DNA from: Prevotellaceae bacterium
GTDB lineage: Bacteria; Bacteroidota; Bacteroidia; Bacteroidales; Bacteroidaceae
DNA length: 64,000 nucleotides
NCBI GenBank assembly: GCA_031262085.1
Contig: JAISIN010000121.1
Coordinates: 1-64,000, forward strand
Direction of reading: 5' to 3'
Shown: positions 36,934 to 47,513 of the stretch, one piece after another
Numbering within the stretch: the first letter of the stretch is position 1
Layout of the letters: every line of letters starts with the position of its first letter
Made by a program: the position numbers and the translations under genes
The notes under the pieces: generated by a model
Databases searched by the model: none
Told to the model about the DNA's origin: nothing
Seen by the model: only the letters and a program-made list of their open reading frames with translations

Positions 36934-38388
36934 GTGATTCACTTCAAAACCATCTTTCGCATCATCGGATTCTTGCTGCTATTGGAGACGGTGATGTTGC
37001 TTATCTGCACCGGCATCTCTATCTATTATGATGAGAGCGACCAACGGGCACTTTGGATTTCGTCGGCTATTACGCTGTGCGCCGGTGTCGCACTGCTTGT
37101 TGGGAACCGACGGACGGAACGTACCTTGACGCGACGCGACGGATACGTATTGGTGAGTTTCTCGTGGATTACATTTACCGTGTTCGGCATGTTGCCGTTC
37201 CTTCTCAGTGGATGCATTCCCAACCTTGCCAATGCTTTCTTTGAAACCATGTCGGGTTTGACTAGTACCGGCGCCAGTATCCTTAGCAACATTGAATCGC
37301 TTCCCCACGGCATTCTGTTCTGGCGTAGCATGACCAACTGGATAGGCGGACTGGGTATCATCATGTTCACCATTGCCGTGCTTCCTATCTTCGGTGTCAA
37401 CGGGCTGCAGGTCTTCGCTGCCGAAGCCAGCGGACCGATACACGACAAGGTGCATCCCCGCATCGGCATCACTGCCAAGTGGCTTTGGGTGGTTTACACC
37501 GGACTTACTGCCGTTCTTGTGGTGTTGCTCATGGCCGGAGGAATGAACTGGTTCGACAGTATCTGTCACGCCTTTGCCACTACCGGAACAGGTGGATTCT
37601 CTACCCGACAAGCCAGCATTGCCTACTATCACTCACCCTATATAGAATATGTTATTTCTCTATTTATGTTTATATCGGGCATAAACTTTACATTAATGTT
37701 ATTGCTCATCAACCGAAAATTCAAGAGGGCGATACACGATGCCGAGTTGCGGTGGTATTTCTGGTCGGTGGTGCTCTTTACGCTCGTGATAGCTGTCATC
37801 ATCTATAATACGGTGCCGGGTACCGATGCCGAAGGGGCGTTCCGCAAATCACTCTTCCAAGTAGCATCCCTGCACACCTCTACCGGCTTCATTACCGATG
37901 ACTACATGCAGTGGCCCTCTATGGCTTGGGGATTGCTCACGATCGTTATGCTTATGGGCGCTTGTGCCGGCAGCACCACCGGCGGGCTGAAGTGCATCCG
38001 TTTGATCATTTTAGGAAAGGTGGCACGCAATGAGTTCCGACGCATTCTGCACCCCAACGCCGTGTTGCCGATACGTATCAACAAGCAGGTTATCTCGCCG
38101 ACACTTCAATCGACGGTGTTGGCATTCAGCTTTATCTATACCATGGTGATTATTATCAGCGTGCTGATATTGGTCTCTATGGGGCTGAACTTCGAAGAGT
38201 CGATGGGATGTGCCATCTCGGCTGTGGGTAATATGGGACCGGGATTGGGCAAAACAGGACCTACTTACTCATGGGCGTCACTGCCCGAAGCAGCTAAATG
38301 GCTGCTCTCCTTCCTCATGCTGCTGGGGCGATTGGAACTCTTCACGGTGTTGCTGCTGTTGACGCCCGATTTCTGGAAGAAGAATTAG
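36934..38388 (+). CDS. trkH: Trk/Ktr-type potassium transporter membrane subunit TrkH
   Basis: Selectivity-filter-like TGLTSTGASI, TTGTGGFST, HTSTGF, AVGNMGPGLG motifs; directly downstream of trkA. Confidence 0.95.
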   Translation: MIHFKTIFRIIGFLLLLETVMLLICTGISIYYDESDQRALWISSAITLCAGVALLVGNRRTERTLTRRDGYVLVSFSWITFTVFGMLPFLLSGCIPNLANAFFETMSGLTSTGASILSNIESLPHGILFWRSMTNWIGGLGIIMFTIAVLPIFGVNGLQVFAAEASGPIHDKVHPRIGITAKWLWVVYTGLTAVLVVLLMAGGMNWFDSICHAFATTGTGGFSTRQASIAYYHSPYIEYVISLFMFISGINFTLMLLLINRKFKRAIHDAELRWYFWSVVLFTLVIAVIIYNTVPGTDAEGAFRKSLFQVASLHTSTGFITDDYMQWPSMAWGLLTIVMLMGACAGSTTGGLKCIRLIILGKVARNEFRRILHPNAVLPIRINKQVISPTLQSTVLAFSFIYTMVIIISVLILVSMGLNFEESMGCAISAVGNMGPGLGKTGPTYSWASLPEAAKWLLSFLMLLGRLELFTVLLLLTPDFWKKN

Positions 38389-38477
38389 ATGAAGGGAATA
38401 GTCGTAGACTGTATTTCTTGCAATTCCAGACCTAATGATACGAGAAACAGGGCAAAGAGTTTATGTAACAACGAAAT

Positions 38478-38609
38478 CTCCCTTTGATGTGAGGCAAAAC
38501 TCCCTTTCATCTGATGCAGATCTCCCTTTCATCTGATGTAGATCTCCCTTTGATCTGATGCAGATCTCCCTTTGATCTGATGAAGAACTCCCTTTGATAT
38601 TCAGACAAA
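38478..38609. repeat. Intergenic tandem repeat, 22-bp period, 6 copies (CTCCCTTTGATCTGATGCAGAT)
   Basis: Units start at 38478, 38500, 38522, 38544, 38566 and 38588; the inner four are nearly identical. Confidence 0.92.
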
Positions 38610-38834
38610 ATTCTCTTCCTACGTAGATTACACTGATTTTGCATATATACACAACGGCATCAAACAACTTTATGCCTTGCAATGGTTGCTTGGCGAAGAG
38701 TAGTCATCCCTCCTCAAACGTCTATCAATACGAGAATCTCGTAGAACTTTTGCTTTATTAACTATTTATTTTTGCATCGATTACGAAACACTCGTAGATT
38801 TGCAGCATCGTAATAACCCTTTATTTCACTAACA

Positions 38835-39197
38835 ATGGAAAAGCTGACACTACAAGAAGAAGAAGCTATGATTTATATCTGGGAATCGGGTAACTGCTTT
38901 ATCAAAGATATCGTAGCCAAGTACCCCGTACCGGCACCACCCTATACTACCGTGGCATCTATCGTGAAGAATCTCGAACGAAAGCGCTATGTCACTGCCC
39001 GACGTGTGGGGAATACCTATCAATATGCGCCTGCCATTGCCGAGAGCGAATACAAACGAACTTTCATGAGTGGTTTTGTGCGCAACTATTTCGAGAACTC
39101 CTACAAGGAGATGGTCTCTTTCTTCGCCCGCGAACAGAAAATTTCTGCCGACGACCTGCAAGACATCATCGCCATGATAGAAGAAAGCCGAACGTAA
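38835..39197 (+). CDS. BlaI/MecI/CopY family transcriptional repressor
   Basis: EKLTLQEEEAMIYIWESG...YTTVASIVKNLERKRYVTARRVGNTYQYAP winged helix. Confidence 0.93.
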   Translation: MEKLTLQEEEAMIYIWESGNCFIKDIVAKYPVPAPPYTTVASIVKNLERKRYVTARRVGNTYQYAPAIAESEYKRTFMSGFVRNYFENSYKEMVSFFAREQKISADDLQDIIAMIEESRT

Positions 39198-39220
39198 GAA
39201 TCTCCTAACGTAACACCCTT

Positions 39221-40993
39221 ATGCTTGCCTACTTCATCAAAGTCAATATCGCGTTGGCATTGTTTTATGCCTTCTACCGACTATTCTGCTACCGCGATAC
39301 CTTTTTCGGCTGGCGACGCACGGCGCTGCTCTGCTTCTTTGCCGTTTCGGTTCTCTATCCGTTGCTGAATATTGAAACATGGATGGTAGAGCAGGAACCT
39401 ATGACAGCTATCATTACGCTCTATTCCACAGTCATATTGCCCGAGCTGACGGTCGGCACTACTGCCGACGGCAGTATTGATTGGAACAACGTGATACCTG
39501 CGGTACTCCTTATTATATATATAGGTGTGGCAGCTATGCTGCTGATGCGTATGCTGATGCAGCTCGTCAGTCTTGCCCGATTGACGCTTCACACCCCGGT
39601 CGCAAAGGTCGACGGCATCCGCGTACATCTGCTGAAACAACCGAGTGCACCATTTTCTTTCTTTCGATTGATATTTGTATGTCCCGAACAGCATACCGAT
39701 ACCGAACTGTATGAAATACTCACCCACGAACAAACCCACGTCACCCAATGGCACTCGGTCGATGTACTCATCGGCGAAATGGCATGTGTGTTGTGTTGGT
39801 TCAATCCGTTTGTCTGGCTCATGAAGCGCGAGATTCGCGTGAACCTTGAGTATCTGGCAGACAACCGCGTACTGGAAACAGGATGCGACTGCAAGGCTTA
39901 TCAGTATCATCTGTTGGGACTTGCCCACCCTAAGGCTGCAGCAACCATTTATAATAGTTTCAACGTTTTACCATTAAAAAAAAGAATTAGTATGATGAAT
40001 AAACAACGAACCCGAAACGTGGGACGCACCAAGTATTTGATGTTCATTCCACTCGCTGCCCTGCTGATGCTGGTCAGCAACATCGAAACGGTGGCGCGCT
40101 CCATACAGACAGCGGAGCAAAACGATGATCTCTCTCTTAGTCCGGACACCGTCTCACCGGTCGTAGTTATGGGCGTGGGAAAAAGCTCGGACAAGGTGTT
40201 CGAGATCGTCGAACAGATGCCCGAATTTCCCGACGGCGGCATGTCGGCGCTGATGACATTCCTTGTCAGAAACATCAAGTATCCCACCAATGCGGTGAAT
40301 AATAAGACGCAAGGTCGTGTCGTGGTCTCTTTCGTCGTCGAAAAGGACGGCTCTATTACCAGCGAAAAGGTGACCCGAAGCGTCGATCCCGAATTGGATG
40401 GCGAAGCGCTTCGTGTCATCCGTCTGATGCCCAAATGGAAGCCGGGCATGCAACGCGGCGAAAAGGTACGCGTGCAGTATACGGTGCCGGTGATGTTCCG
40501 CTTGGATGCGGATAAGAAATCGGTGCAACAGCCCCAAGTGGTCGGCGCCAAAGTACTCGACGACGACGGAAAGCCCTATATGGTAGGTGTTAAAGCCAAC
40601 AATAATCTTGAAGAGGTTGTGGTAGTAAGCTATGATGACGGGAAACTTGCCGAGAAAATTTATACCGTAGTAGACAAGATGCCCGAATTTCCCGATGGCG
40701 GTATGCAGGGATTGATGCGATATCTTTCGATGAACATCAGATACCCGATTAACGCGATGAAGCAGAAGGTTGAAGGCAGAGTGATCGTACAGTTTGTGGT
40801 CGACAAAGACGGAAGCATCTCCGAACCATTTGTGGCCAAAGGCGTTGATGCCGACTTGAATAACGAAGCGCTGCGGGTAGTAAAGGCTATGCCCAACTGG
40901 ATACCCGGCACCATGAAGGGCGAGCCGGTACGTGTAAAGTATACGATGCCCGTATCCTTTAAATTATCGAAGCCTGCTAAATCTCAGAAGTAG
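39221..40993 (+). CDS. M56 (BlaR1-like) membrane metallopeptidase with two tandem TonB C-terminal domains
   Basis: HEQTHVTQWHSVDVL...CWFNPFVWLMKREIRVNLEYLADNRVL M56 motif; two repeats of MPEFPDGGM..LM.....N I.YP.NA....GRV.V.FVV.KDGSI. Confidence 0.94.
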   Translation: MLAYFIKVNIALALFYAFYRLFCYRDTFFGWRRTALLCFFAVSVLYPLLNIETWMVEQEPMTAIITLYSTVILPELTVGTTADGSIDWNNVIPAVLLIIYIGVAAMLLMRMLMQLVSLARLTLHTPVAKVDGIRVHLLKQPSAPFSFFRLIFVCPEQHTDTELYEILTHEQTHVTQWHSVDVLIGEMACVLCWFNPFVWLMKREIRVNLEYLADNRVLETGCDCKAYQYHLLGLAHPKAAATIYNSFNVLPLKKRISMMNKQRTRNVGRTKYLMFIPLAALLMLVSNIETVARSIQTAEQNDDLSLSPDTVSPVVVMGVGKSSDKVFEIVEQMPEFPDGGMSALMTFLVRNIKYPTNAVNNKTQGRVVVSFVVEKDGSITSEKVTRSVDPELDGEALRVIRLMPKWKPGMQRGEKVRVQYTVPVMFRLDADKKSVQQPQVVGAKVLDDDGKPYMVGVKANNNLEEVVVVSYDDGKLAEKIYTVVDKMPEFPDGGMQGLMRYLSMNIRYPINAMKQKVEGRVIVQFVVDKDGSISEPFVAKGVDADLNNEALRVVKAMPNWIPGTMKGEPVRVKYTMPVSFKLSKPAKSQK

Positions 40994-41009
40994 CGGGATG
41001 TCGTTCTTC

Positions 41010-42107
41010 TTAATGAACCCTGACAATCTTTGTTGGCGCCTGCTCGGCATTGCGCCGTTCTACCTGCTGTACCATGTTGCGGGCTAACTGTCGGAACGCC
41101 CATCCGGTGATGCTATCCTCGTTGAGCGCTACGGGCGTGCCGTTGTCGCCACTCTCACAGATGCTTTGCACCAAGGGTATCTCTCCCAATAGGGGCACTT
41201 GCATCTCTTCCGCCAGCCGCTTGGCGCCTTCGCGTCCGAAGATGTAGTAGCGGTTGTCGGGCAACTCGGCGGGTGTAAACCACGCCATATTCTCCACCAG
41301 TCCCAGTATGGGCACATTCACCTTATCGTTGGTAAACATGTTGATACCTTTGCGGGCATCCGCTAAGGCTACGGCTTGTGGTGTGCTCACCACCACCACG
41401 CCTGTGAGCGCCAAGGTTTGCACGATGGTCAGGTGAATGTCGCTCGTGCCGGGAGGCAGGTCGATGAGGAAATAGTCCAGCTCGCCCCAGTTGGCATCGC
41501 CGATGAGTTGCTTGAGCGCGTTGCTCGCCATGCCGCCGCGCCACAGGGTGGCTTGGTCGGGGTCGACGAAGAAGCCGATGGAGAGCAGCTTCACACCATA
41601 GCGCTCGATGGGGACGATGAGGTCGCGTCCGCCTATCTCTTCGGAGTAGGGGCGGGCATCTTCCACCTGAAACATCTTGGGCATGGAGGGTCCGAAGATG
41701 TCGGCATCAAGCAACCCTACGCGGTAGCCCAAGCGGGCGAGCGACACGGCGAGGTTGGCTGCCACGGTCGATTTGCCCACGCCACCCTTACCCGACGATA
41801 TGCCGATGATGTTTGCCACCTGCGGCAGTAGTTTGCCTGTCTCCGGGCGTGGAGCTTGTCGGCTTTCGGGGGTGATCAATACTTCGACCTCTTTGGATAT
41901 TCGGGTGTGGATGGTGGCTTCTGCCGACTTGATGACCGACTTCATAAACGGGTCGGTGGGTTTGTCGAAGATGATGGAAAAGCTCACCTTCATGCCGTCG
42001 ATGCGGATGTTGTCGGCAATCATACCGGCTTCGACGAGGTTCTTACCGCTACCCGGATAGCGTACGGTAGCGAGTGAATCGAGTATAAGTTGGGGATAGA
42101 GAGACAT
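41010..42107 (-). CDS. mrp: Mrp/ApbC family iron-sulfur cluster carrier ATPase
   Basis: Walker [45 protein letters not shown]-terminal MIP18-like domain. Confidence 0.95.
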   Translation of the reverse strand: MSLYPQLILDSLATVRYPGSGKNLVEAGMIADNIRIDGMKVSFSIIFDKPTDPFMKSVIKSAEATIHTRISKEVEVLITPESRQAPRPETGKLLPQVANIIGISSGKGGVGKSTVAANLAVSLARLGYRVGLLDADIFGPSMPKMFQVEDARPYSEEIGGRDLIVPIERYGVKLLSIGFFVDPDQATLWRGGMASNALKQLIGDANWGELDYFLIDLPPGTSDIHLTIVQTLALTGVVVVSTPQAVALADARKGINMFTNDKVNVPILGLVENMAWFTPAELPDNRYYIFGREGAKRLAEEMQVPLLGEIPLVQSICESGDNGTPVALNEDSITGWAFRQLARNMVQQVERRNAEQAPTKIVRVH

Positions 42108-42159
42108 TTGAAATAATTAAAAATGAAAGATTAAAAATTAAAAGGCGCGGTTACGGCTG

Positions 42160-42918
42160 CTATTTGCTTGTTGATAGCTCGCTGCGCTTGTTGCGTCCGT
42201 AGCTGCGATAGTCGTCGAGTTCAATCTCTACATCGGGTTCGTGCAGCGCTACGTTGGGCGGCAGGCGGAAGCGGATGTACTTGATGTTCAGTCCGCGTGC
42301 CAGCCATTGCTGCTCGTAGTAAGTACGGATGCTAAGAATCTCGTCGGCTTTGCCGGAGTGGTAGAGATCTTCAGTCATCACCTCGGCAGGGAGATGGTTG
42401 GCTTCGAGCATACAGCGGGTATATTCGTACATAAAGCGGCTGTCGGTTTTGAGGTGAATCATGCCGTCGGGCTTTAGAAAGCGGCGGTAGCGCTCCATGA
42501 ATCCGGTCGAGGTGAGGCGTTTGGTAGGCTTCTTCATCTGCGGGTCGGAAAAGGTGAGCCAGATTTCGCTTACCTCATCGGGTGCAAAGAAGCGGTCGAT
42601 GATTTCGATGTTGGTGCGTAGAAAGGCAACATTCTTCATACCGTCGTTCAACGATTCGGTCGCTCCCGACCACATCCGCGCGCCTTTGATATCGACGCCA
42701 ATGAAGTTCTTTTCGGGAAACAGGCGTCCTAACCCCACGGTATATTCGCCTCGTCCGCAACCCAACTCCAAGACGATGGGGTGGTCGTTTCCGAAGAATG
42801 ACACACCCCATTGACCTTTTCCTTTGAAGGGCACCTCTTCGGCTACCGAGAACGGGTACTCGAAGACGTGCGGATAGCTTGCCATGTCGGCAAATTTTGC
42901 CAGTTTGCCTTTACTCAT
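42160..42918 (-). CDS. trmB: tRNA (guanosine(46)-N7)-methyltransferase
   Basis: [45 protein letters not shown]. Confidence 0.94.
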   Translation of the reverse strand: MSKGKLAKFADMASYPHVFEYPFSVAEEVPFKGKGQWGVSFFGNDHPIVLELGCGRGEYTVGLGRLFPEKNFIGVDIKGARMWSGATESLNDGMKNVAFLRTNIEIIDRFFAPDEVSEIWLTFSDPQMKKPTKRLTSTGFMERYRRFLKPDGMIHLKTDSRFMYEYTRCMLEANHLPAEVMTEDLYHSGKADEILSIRTYYEQQWLARGLNIKYIRFRLPPNVALHEPDVEIELDDYRSYGRNKRSELSTSK

Positions 42919-43591
42919 CGGCAGGTGTTACTATCTCGGTAGCCATCTCCTCTTTCAAGTTTTCATAGAAGGCGGCTTCCGTAACATATTCATAAGGATA
43001 CAAGAAGAAGAATCCTATACCCAATGTCAAGATGCAGAGTAATGCCCATCCAATGAAACTCAAATGCAGTAGAAAGAGTTTCCATTTGTGCCATTTCATC
43101 ATGCGCATACTTTCTTCAATGGCGGCATTGTAAGACAGATCCGGACGGTCTTTTAGAATGTAGTTGGTCATAGAGTAAGAAAGATACTTTATGATTCCCG
43201 GAATAATAAACAGCAACGACCACAAGAAAATGTATACGTCTCGCAGTAAGTTCGTTAAGAAAATGCGTTCGTAATCTTTAAACCCACTAAACAGAACACC
43301 GACTTCTGCCTTTCCACCACGCTTGATCTGAAGCATGGCTACTTGAAAGCCATAATAGACAGGGATAAGTATTAGCCATCCAATTATGGAAAAGAATGTC
43401 AACCAAAGAGGGTTGTATTCTATTTGCACATAGGGATATATTTCAATCCTTACCACAGTTGATTGGTAACCTTGACCACAAGAGATAGCCCATGCAATAA
43501 GGGCTATGATTAGTGTTATCAGTGCACTCTTCAGCCACTTGCCTTCCAAGGCATAGATGGCTTCGTTTTTTAGTTCGGATATTCGTTTCAT
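42911..43591 (-). CDS. DUF975 family integral membrane protein
   Basis: [100 protein letters not shown]. Confidence 0.9.
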   Translation of the reverse strand: MKRISELKNEAIYALEGKWLKSALITLIIALIAWAISCGQGYQSTVVRIEIYPYVQIEYNPLWLTFFSIIGWLILIPVYYGFQVAMLQIKRGGKAEVGVLFSGFKDYERIFLTNLLRDVYIFLWSLLFIIPGIIKYLSYSMTNYILKDRPDLSYNAAIEESMRMMKWHKWKLFLLHLSFIGWALLCILTLGIGFFFLYPYEYVTEAAFYENLKEEMATEIVTPADE

Positions 43592-43597
43592 AAAAGA

Positions 43598-44617
43598 TTA
43601 TTCGACTATTGTTATCCAGCCGTGCGTATCGGGTTCGTCGCCGTACTGTATAGCTCTCAGTTTGTTGTAGAGCTTGAGGCACATCGGTCCCGGTTTGCCG
43701 TCTTTGGCAATGAGGTAAGAGTGTCCGTTTTCGGGGTCGTCGATGCGTTCGATAGGACTGATGACAGCAGCTGTTCCGCAGGCGCCTGCCTCTTCGAAGG
43801 TGTTCAGCTCCTCTTCAGGGATGGGTCGTCGTTCTACCTTCATGCCCAAGTCTTCTGCCAGTTGCATCAGACTCTTGTTGGTGATCGATGGGAGTATGGA
43901 AGTCGAGAGCGGTGTGATATAGGTGTTATTCTTGATGCCGAAAAAGTTGGCTGCGCCACATTCGTCGATAAACTTTTTCTCTTTGGCGTCGAGATAAAAC
44001 TCGGCAGAGTATCCGCCCGCATGTGCTTCCTGGCTGGCACGCAGACTGGCGGCATAGTTTCCGCCTACTTTAAATGTGCCGGTTCCGAGTGGGGCTGCAC
44101 GGTCGTACTTGCGTGTGATTACATACGGAGTAGCAGCAAATCCACCTTTGAAGTACGGACCTACGGGAGTGACAAATATCAGGAAGAGATATTCGTCGGC
44201 AGGTTTGACACCTACCTGTGCGCCGGTACCGATGAGTAACGGGCGGATGTAAAGCGATGCGCCGCTTTCGTAAGGGGGTACAAAGTGCTCGTTCAGCGTC
44301 ACGGCTTTCAACACCGCTTCGCGGAAGCGTTCGGTAGAGAGTTCGGGCATCATAATGCCGCGACAGGTCGATTGCAGGCGGGCGGCGTTTTCTTCGAGAC
44401 GGAAGATGCGTATCTGTCCGTCTTTACCGCGGAAAGCTTTCAAGCCTTCGAAAGCCTCTTGCCCGTAATGCAAGCTGGTGGCTGCGATATGTAGGGGGAT
44501 GGTTTCTTCGCTGCTGATCTCCAGTTCGCCCCATGCGTGGTTGCGGTAGTATATCCGCACGTTGTAATCTGTCTTCATATATCCGAATGACAGGTTAGAC
44601 CAATCAATATCTTTCAT
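43598..44617 (-). CDS. ilvE: Branched-chain amino acid aminotransferase
   Basis: SLHYGQEAFEGLKAFRGKDG, LGTGTFKVGGNYAASL, EAGACGTAAVISPI. Confidence 0.95.
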   Translation of the reverse strand: MKDIDWSNLSFGYMKTDYNVRIYYRNHAWGELEISSEETIPLHIAATSLHYGQEAFEGLKAFRGKDGQIRIFRLEENAARLQSTCRGIMMPELSTERFREAVLKAVTLNEHFVPPYESGASLYIRPLLIGTGAQVGVKPADEYLFLIFVTPVGPYFKGGFAATPYVITRKYDRAAPLGTGTFKVGGNYAASLRASQEAHAGGYSAEFYLDAKEKKFIDECGAANFFGIKNNTYITPLSTSILPSITNKSLMQLAEDLGMKVERRPIPEEELNTFEEAGACGTAAVISPIERIDDPENGHSYLIAKDGKPGPMCLKLYNKLRAIQYGDEPDTHGWITIVE

Positions 44618-44680
44618 ACTATGACTTATTTATATTATAAGTTATTAAAGTGTGTTTAACGACGACAAAAGTAACGATTA

Positions 44681-44887
44681 TTATTCAGTATTCTGTTTAT
44701 CTGCCAACATTTTCTCTATTTGGCTGTCGGCTTTGGTGAGTTTGTCGTTGCAGAAGCTTATCAGTTGGTTGGCTTCTTCGAGGGCTTGCGACAGGGCATC
44801 GATTTCCAGTTCGTTGCTGTCTATCTGTTTGACAATCTTCTCTAAGCGGATCAGCGCTTGAGAGTAAGTCATTGGGGGAGTATCCAT
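44681..44887 (-). CDS. xseB: Exodeoxyribonuclease VII small subunit
   Basis: TYSQALIRLEKIVKQIDSNELEIDALSQALEEANQLISFCNDKLTKAD. The start is inferred inside the ORF. Confidence 0.88.
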   Translation of the reverse strand: MDTPPMTYSQALIRLEKIVKQIDSNELEIDALSQALEEANQLISFCNDKLTKADSQIEKMLADKQNTE

Positions 44888-44903
44888 TGTCGATGGGAGG
44901 GTG

Positions 44904-45890
44904 TTATTTCTGTGCAAAAGCTTTTACTACTTCGCCGATGTACATACGCGGCTGTCCTTCGAGCGGTGCTTGCGAGGGCAGCTTTTCACATTCGAGCACT
45001 ACGGTAGGTTGGGTGGCTCCGGTGGGATAGAACCTGACGGTGTAGGTGTCGGCTTTGTCCATCTGTTCGTGAGGTTGGTCGGGCGCCAGCAGGGTGAATA
45101 CGACTGTTTTCCCCGACATCTTACCTAGCGAACCGCCGGCGTTGGCAGTCATGGTAACCATGTTGAACGCGTCCTTGCCTATGGCGATCACCAATCTACC
45201 GGCTCCCATTGCGATCAGGTCGGCAGAGAGATTGGCAGGCGATACCTCTTTCAGAGTAACAGGCGCCGACGGGGTTGTTACGGGGGCGGCAGGTTGGGCT
45301 GGCTGCGTCACGGGTGCAATGCTTAGCGCTGCGGCTGCCGAGCCGAACATATCGGTAGCAAAGTCAACGGTTTTTCTTCTCCACTTGGCAAGTCCCCGCA
45401 CCAATTTGGTTTTGGCTTTGTTCAGGGCATATTTGTCGGTTACCCACTCCTCTGCGGTATATTTCTCGGCTCCTTCGCGGTAGATAAAGCTGATTCGTTC
45501 CATCTTCACCGTGCACTGTCCGGGTGCACAGACAGCCGAAAGTTGGTACAAGATGCGCGTACGGTCGAGCGACAGTACGGTCGATTGAAAGACGATCCAT
45601 TCGTCGCCCATACCTACGATCTCTCCTTTGTCGGGGTTGGTGTAAACGATGCGGCTGTTGTTGTCGTTTTGTTTCAGGCGGGCTTCCATCCATCGGAGCA
45701 TGCGTTGGTATATTTGTTCTTGCGACATGCCGGCAACGGCAAACTCTTGCGAATAGACCACTTTGCCGTTTACTTCGGGTACGGCGCCCGCTAAATAGTT
45801 GCTGTCGTCTCTATCTTGCTGGGCATAGACAGATGTTACGGGCAGACAGATACACAAGAAAAACCAGAGTAGGGGAGATACTTTTTTCAT
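44904..45890 (-). CDS. DUF4468-type exported protein
   Basis: Signal peptide MKKVSPLLWFFLCICLPVTSVYAQ; YSQEFAVAGMSQEQIYQRMLRWMEARL. The start was adjusted to give a signal peptide. Confidence 0.75.
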   Translation of the reverse strand: MKKVSPLLWFFLCICLPVTSVYAQQDRDDSNYLAGAVPEVNGKVVYSQEFAVAGMSQEQIYQRMLRWMEARLKQNDNNSRIVYTNPDKGEIVGMGDEWIVFQSTVLSLDRTRILYQLSAVCAPGQCTVKMERISFIYREGAEKYTAEEWVTDKYALNKAKTKLVRGLAKWRRKTVDFATDMFGSAAAALSIAPVTQPAQPAAPVTTPSAPVTLKEVSPANLSADLIAMGAGRLVIAIGKDAFNMVTMTANAGGSLGKMSGKTVVFTLLAPDQPHEQMDKADTYTVRFYPTGATQPTVVLECEKLPSQAPLEGQPRMYIGEVVKAFAQK

Positions 45891-45992
45891 AATGACGTTG
45901 AATTGATTCATTGTTGTAATATGGAGATGCAATATTACAAAAAGTTCTCCCACACTCTGTGTTATCAAGCGTGAGTTTAAGAAAGATTAATT

Positions 45993-46697
45993 TTACATGC
46001 GCACTTCTATCAGCAAGATGTGCGATTCTTTGAGTGTCTGGATGGTCACTTCGCGCGTGTCGTACACACCCATGCCGTCGCGTCGCGACAGGGTGGTATC
46101 GCCCACCTTCACTTCGCCTTCGATCACGAAGATATATACGCCGGTTGCTTCGCGATGCATTTGGTAGTCGATGGTTTGTCGGGCATCAAATTCACCGATG
46201 GAGAACCATGCTTGTTGCAACATCTTGGCAGGTACGTCGCCGTCGGGCGATACAATCAGCGCCAGCTCGTTGCGGTGGAGTAGGGGGCGGATGTCGTAAT
46301 CTTTATAGGCTGGCGGTGTGTTTTGCCGTTCGGGTATCACCCATATTTGCAGGAACTCCACCTGTTGGTCGTCGCTTCCATTCATCTCGCTGTGCCAGAT
46401 TCCAGTGCCGGCGCTCATGGTTTGTATATCGCCGGGGGTGATGATGCGACTGTTCTTCTGGTTATCTCCGTGTTGCAGCTTCCCGCTCAGTGGTATGGAA
46501 ATGATTTCCATATTCTTATGCGGATGCATGCCAAATCCTTCGCCGGGCACGACGCGGTCGTCGTTCAACACCCGCAATGCGCCGAATCCCATACGTGCGG
46601 GATTGTAGTACTGATCAAAGCTGAATGTGTGGCGGCTGTCCAACCAATGGGTGCGCGAACGTCCACGGGTATTTGATCTGTCAATAACTGTTTTCAT
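45993..46697 (-). CDS. Pirin family protein
   Basis: WLDSRHTFSFDQYYNPARMGFGALRVLNDDRV, GFGMHPHKNMEIISIPLSG, MSAGTGIWHSEMN. Confidence 0.95.
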   Translation of the reverse strand: MKTVIDRSNTRGRSRTHWLDSRHTFSFDQYYNPARMGFGALRVLNDDRVVPGEGFGMHPHKNMEIISIPLSGKLQHGDNQKNSRIITPGDIQTMSAGTGIWHSEMNGSDDQQVEFLQIWVIPERQNTPPAYKDYDIRPLLHRNELALIVSPDGDVPAKMLQQAWFSIGEFDARQTIDYQMHREATGVYIFVIEGEVKVGDTTLSRRDGMGVYDTREVTIQTLKESHILLIEVRM

Positions 46698-46883
46698 TGA
46701 TTTTGTCCTTTCTTTTTAAGTGGGTTATGTGCTTCCAAACAATATCGGGCTGCTGAATGTTTGTCGGCTTATGCTACATTTAGTTTTATTAGTAACTGTC
46801 TAACCCTTTGGTTTATCTATTTTTCTTGTATGAGAAGGTGGGAAAGGGTAACGATTGAGTAAGAACTGCTCTTCAAAAACAAA

Positions 46884-46905
46884 AGGGCAGACGCAAGTCT
46901 GCCCT
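46884..46905 (-). terminator. Rho-independent terminator of the SPOR gene
   Basis: AGGGCAGAC-GCAA-GTCTGCCCT 9-bp stem with a tetraloop, followed on the - strand by TTTTGTTTTTG. Confidence 0.85.
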
Positions 46906-46929
46906 CATTCGTTGTACATTCTTCAATCT

Positions 46930-47460
46930 TTATTTAATGCGGTAGAGTAACCACGACGACTGAAAATCTTTGCGATTGGAATAGCGGTTTTTGAAATCAT
47001 CGCGTGCTTTGGCTGCCGAATATCTGTCGGCAAAAGTAGCAACAATCACCCGATACATGGCTGCTTCGGGATTAAAGGCGATAGCGGCATCCCGATAGCC
47101 TTGATTGATTAAGAAATCTTTCAGTCCCTCGGCATTGGCTTTTACACCGAAGCTACCGCATACAATGCTGTAATCCTTGAGTGCGGCGCCCGAAACGACT
47201 TCAACCTTTTCTTGACGTACACCGGTGCCAACCGAGGTGGTTTCTACTACGCGCGGAGGGGTAGTGACGGTAGGTGTGGTAGTAGTTACCTGATTGGTAG
47301 GCGTAGTAACGACCGGCGTCGGTGTAGCTGCCTGCGCTTCTGCCAGTTCTTGTTGTTTGGCTTTCTCGTAGGCTTTTTTGTAAGCGCTTTCGCTCGACTT
47401 GCAGGAGAAGAAGGAGAAGGCAATACATAATCCCATTCCTGCGACAATTAATTTTTTCAT
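46930..47460 (-). CDS. SPOR-domain lipoprotein
   Basis: Lipobox FSFFSCKSSE; SPOR pattern YSIVCGSFGVKANAEGLKDFLINQGYRDAAIAFNPEAAMYRVIVATFADRYSAAKARDDFK. Confidence 0.9.
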   Translation of the reverse strand: MKKLIVAGMGLCIAFSFFSCKSSESAYKKAYEKAKQQELAEAQAATPTPVVTTPTNQVTTTTPTVTTPPRVVETTSVGTGVRQEKVEVVSGAALKDYSIVCGSFGVKANAEGLKDFLINQGYRDAAIAFNPEAAMYRVIVATFADRYSAAKARDDFKNRYSNRKDFQSSWLLYRIK

Positions 47461-47513
47461 ACTCATACTCTTTATTTATTAATAATGTTATTATTTTATG
47501 TTGGTACATCCAT

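Noticed and set aside
38478-38609. CRISPR array
   Set aside because: Repeats are head to tail with no spacers, and no cas genes are present.
38461-38682. 73-aa - strand ORF across the 22-bp array
   Set aside because: Most of it is the tandem repeat read through; 22 is not a multiple of 3, so the peptide has no stable repeat unit. Probably not a gene.
38835-40993. Beta-lactam resistance operon
   Set aside because: BlaI and an M56 protein are present, but there is no beta-lactamase or PBP2a-like gene adjacent, and these pairs have other roles in Bacteroidetes.
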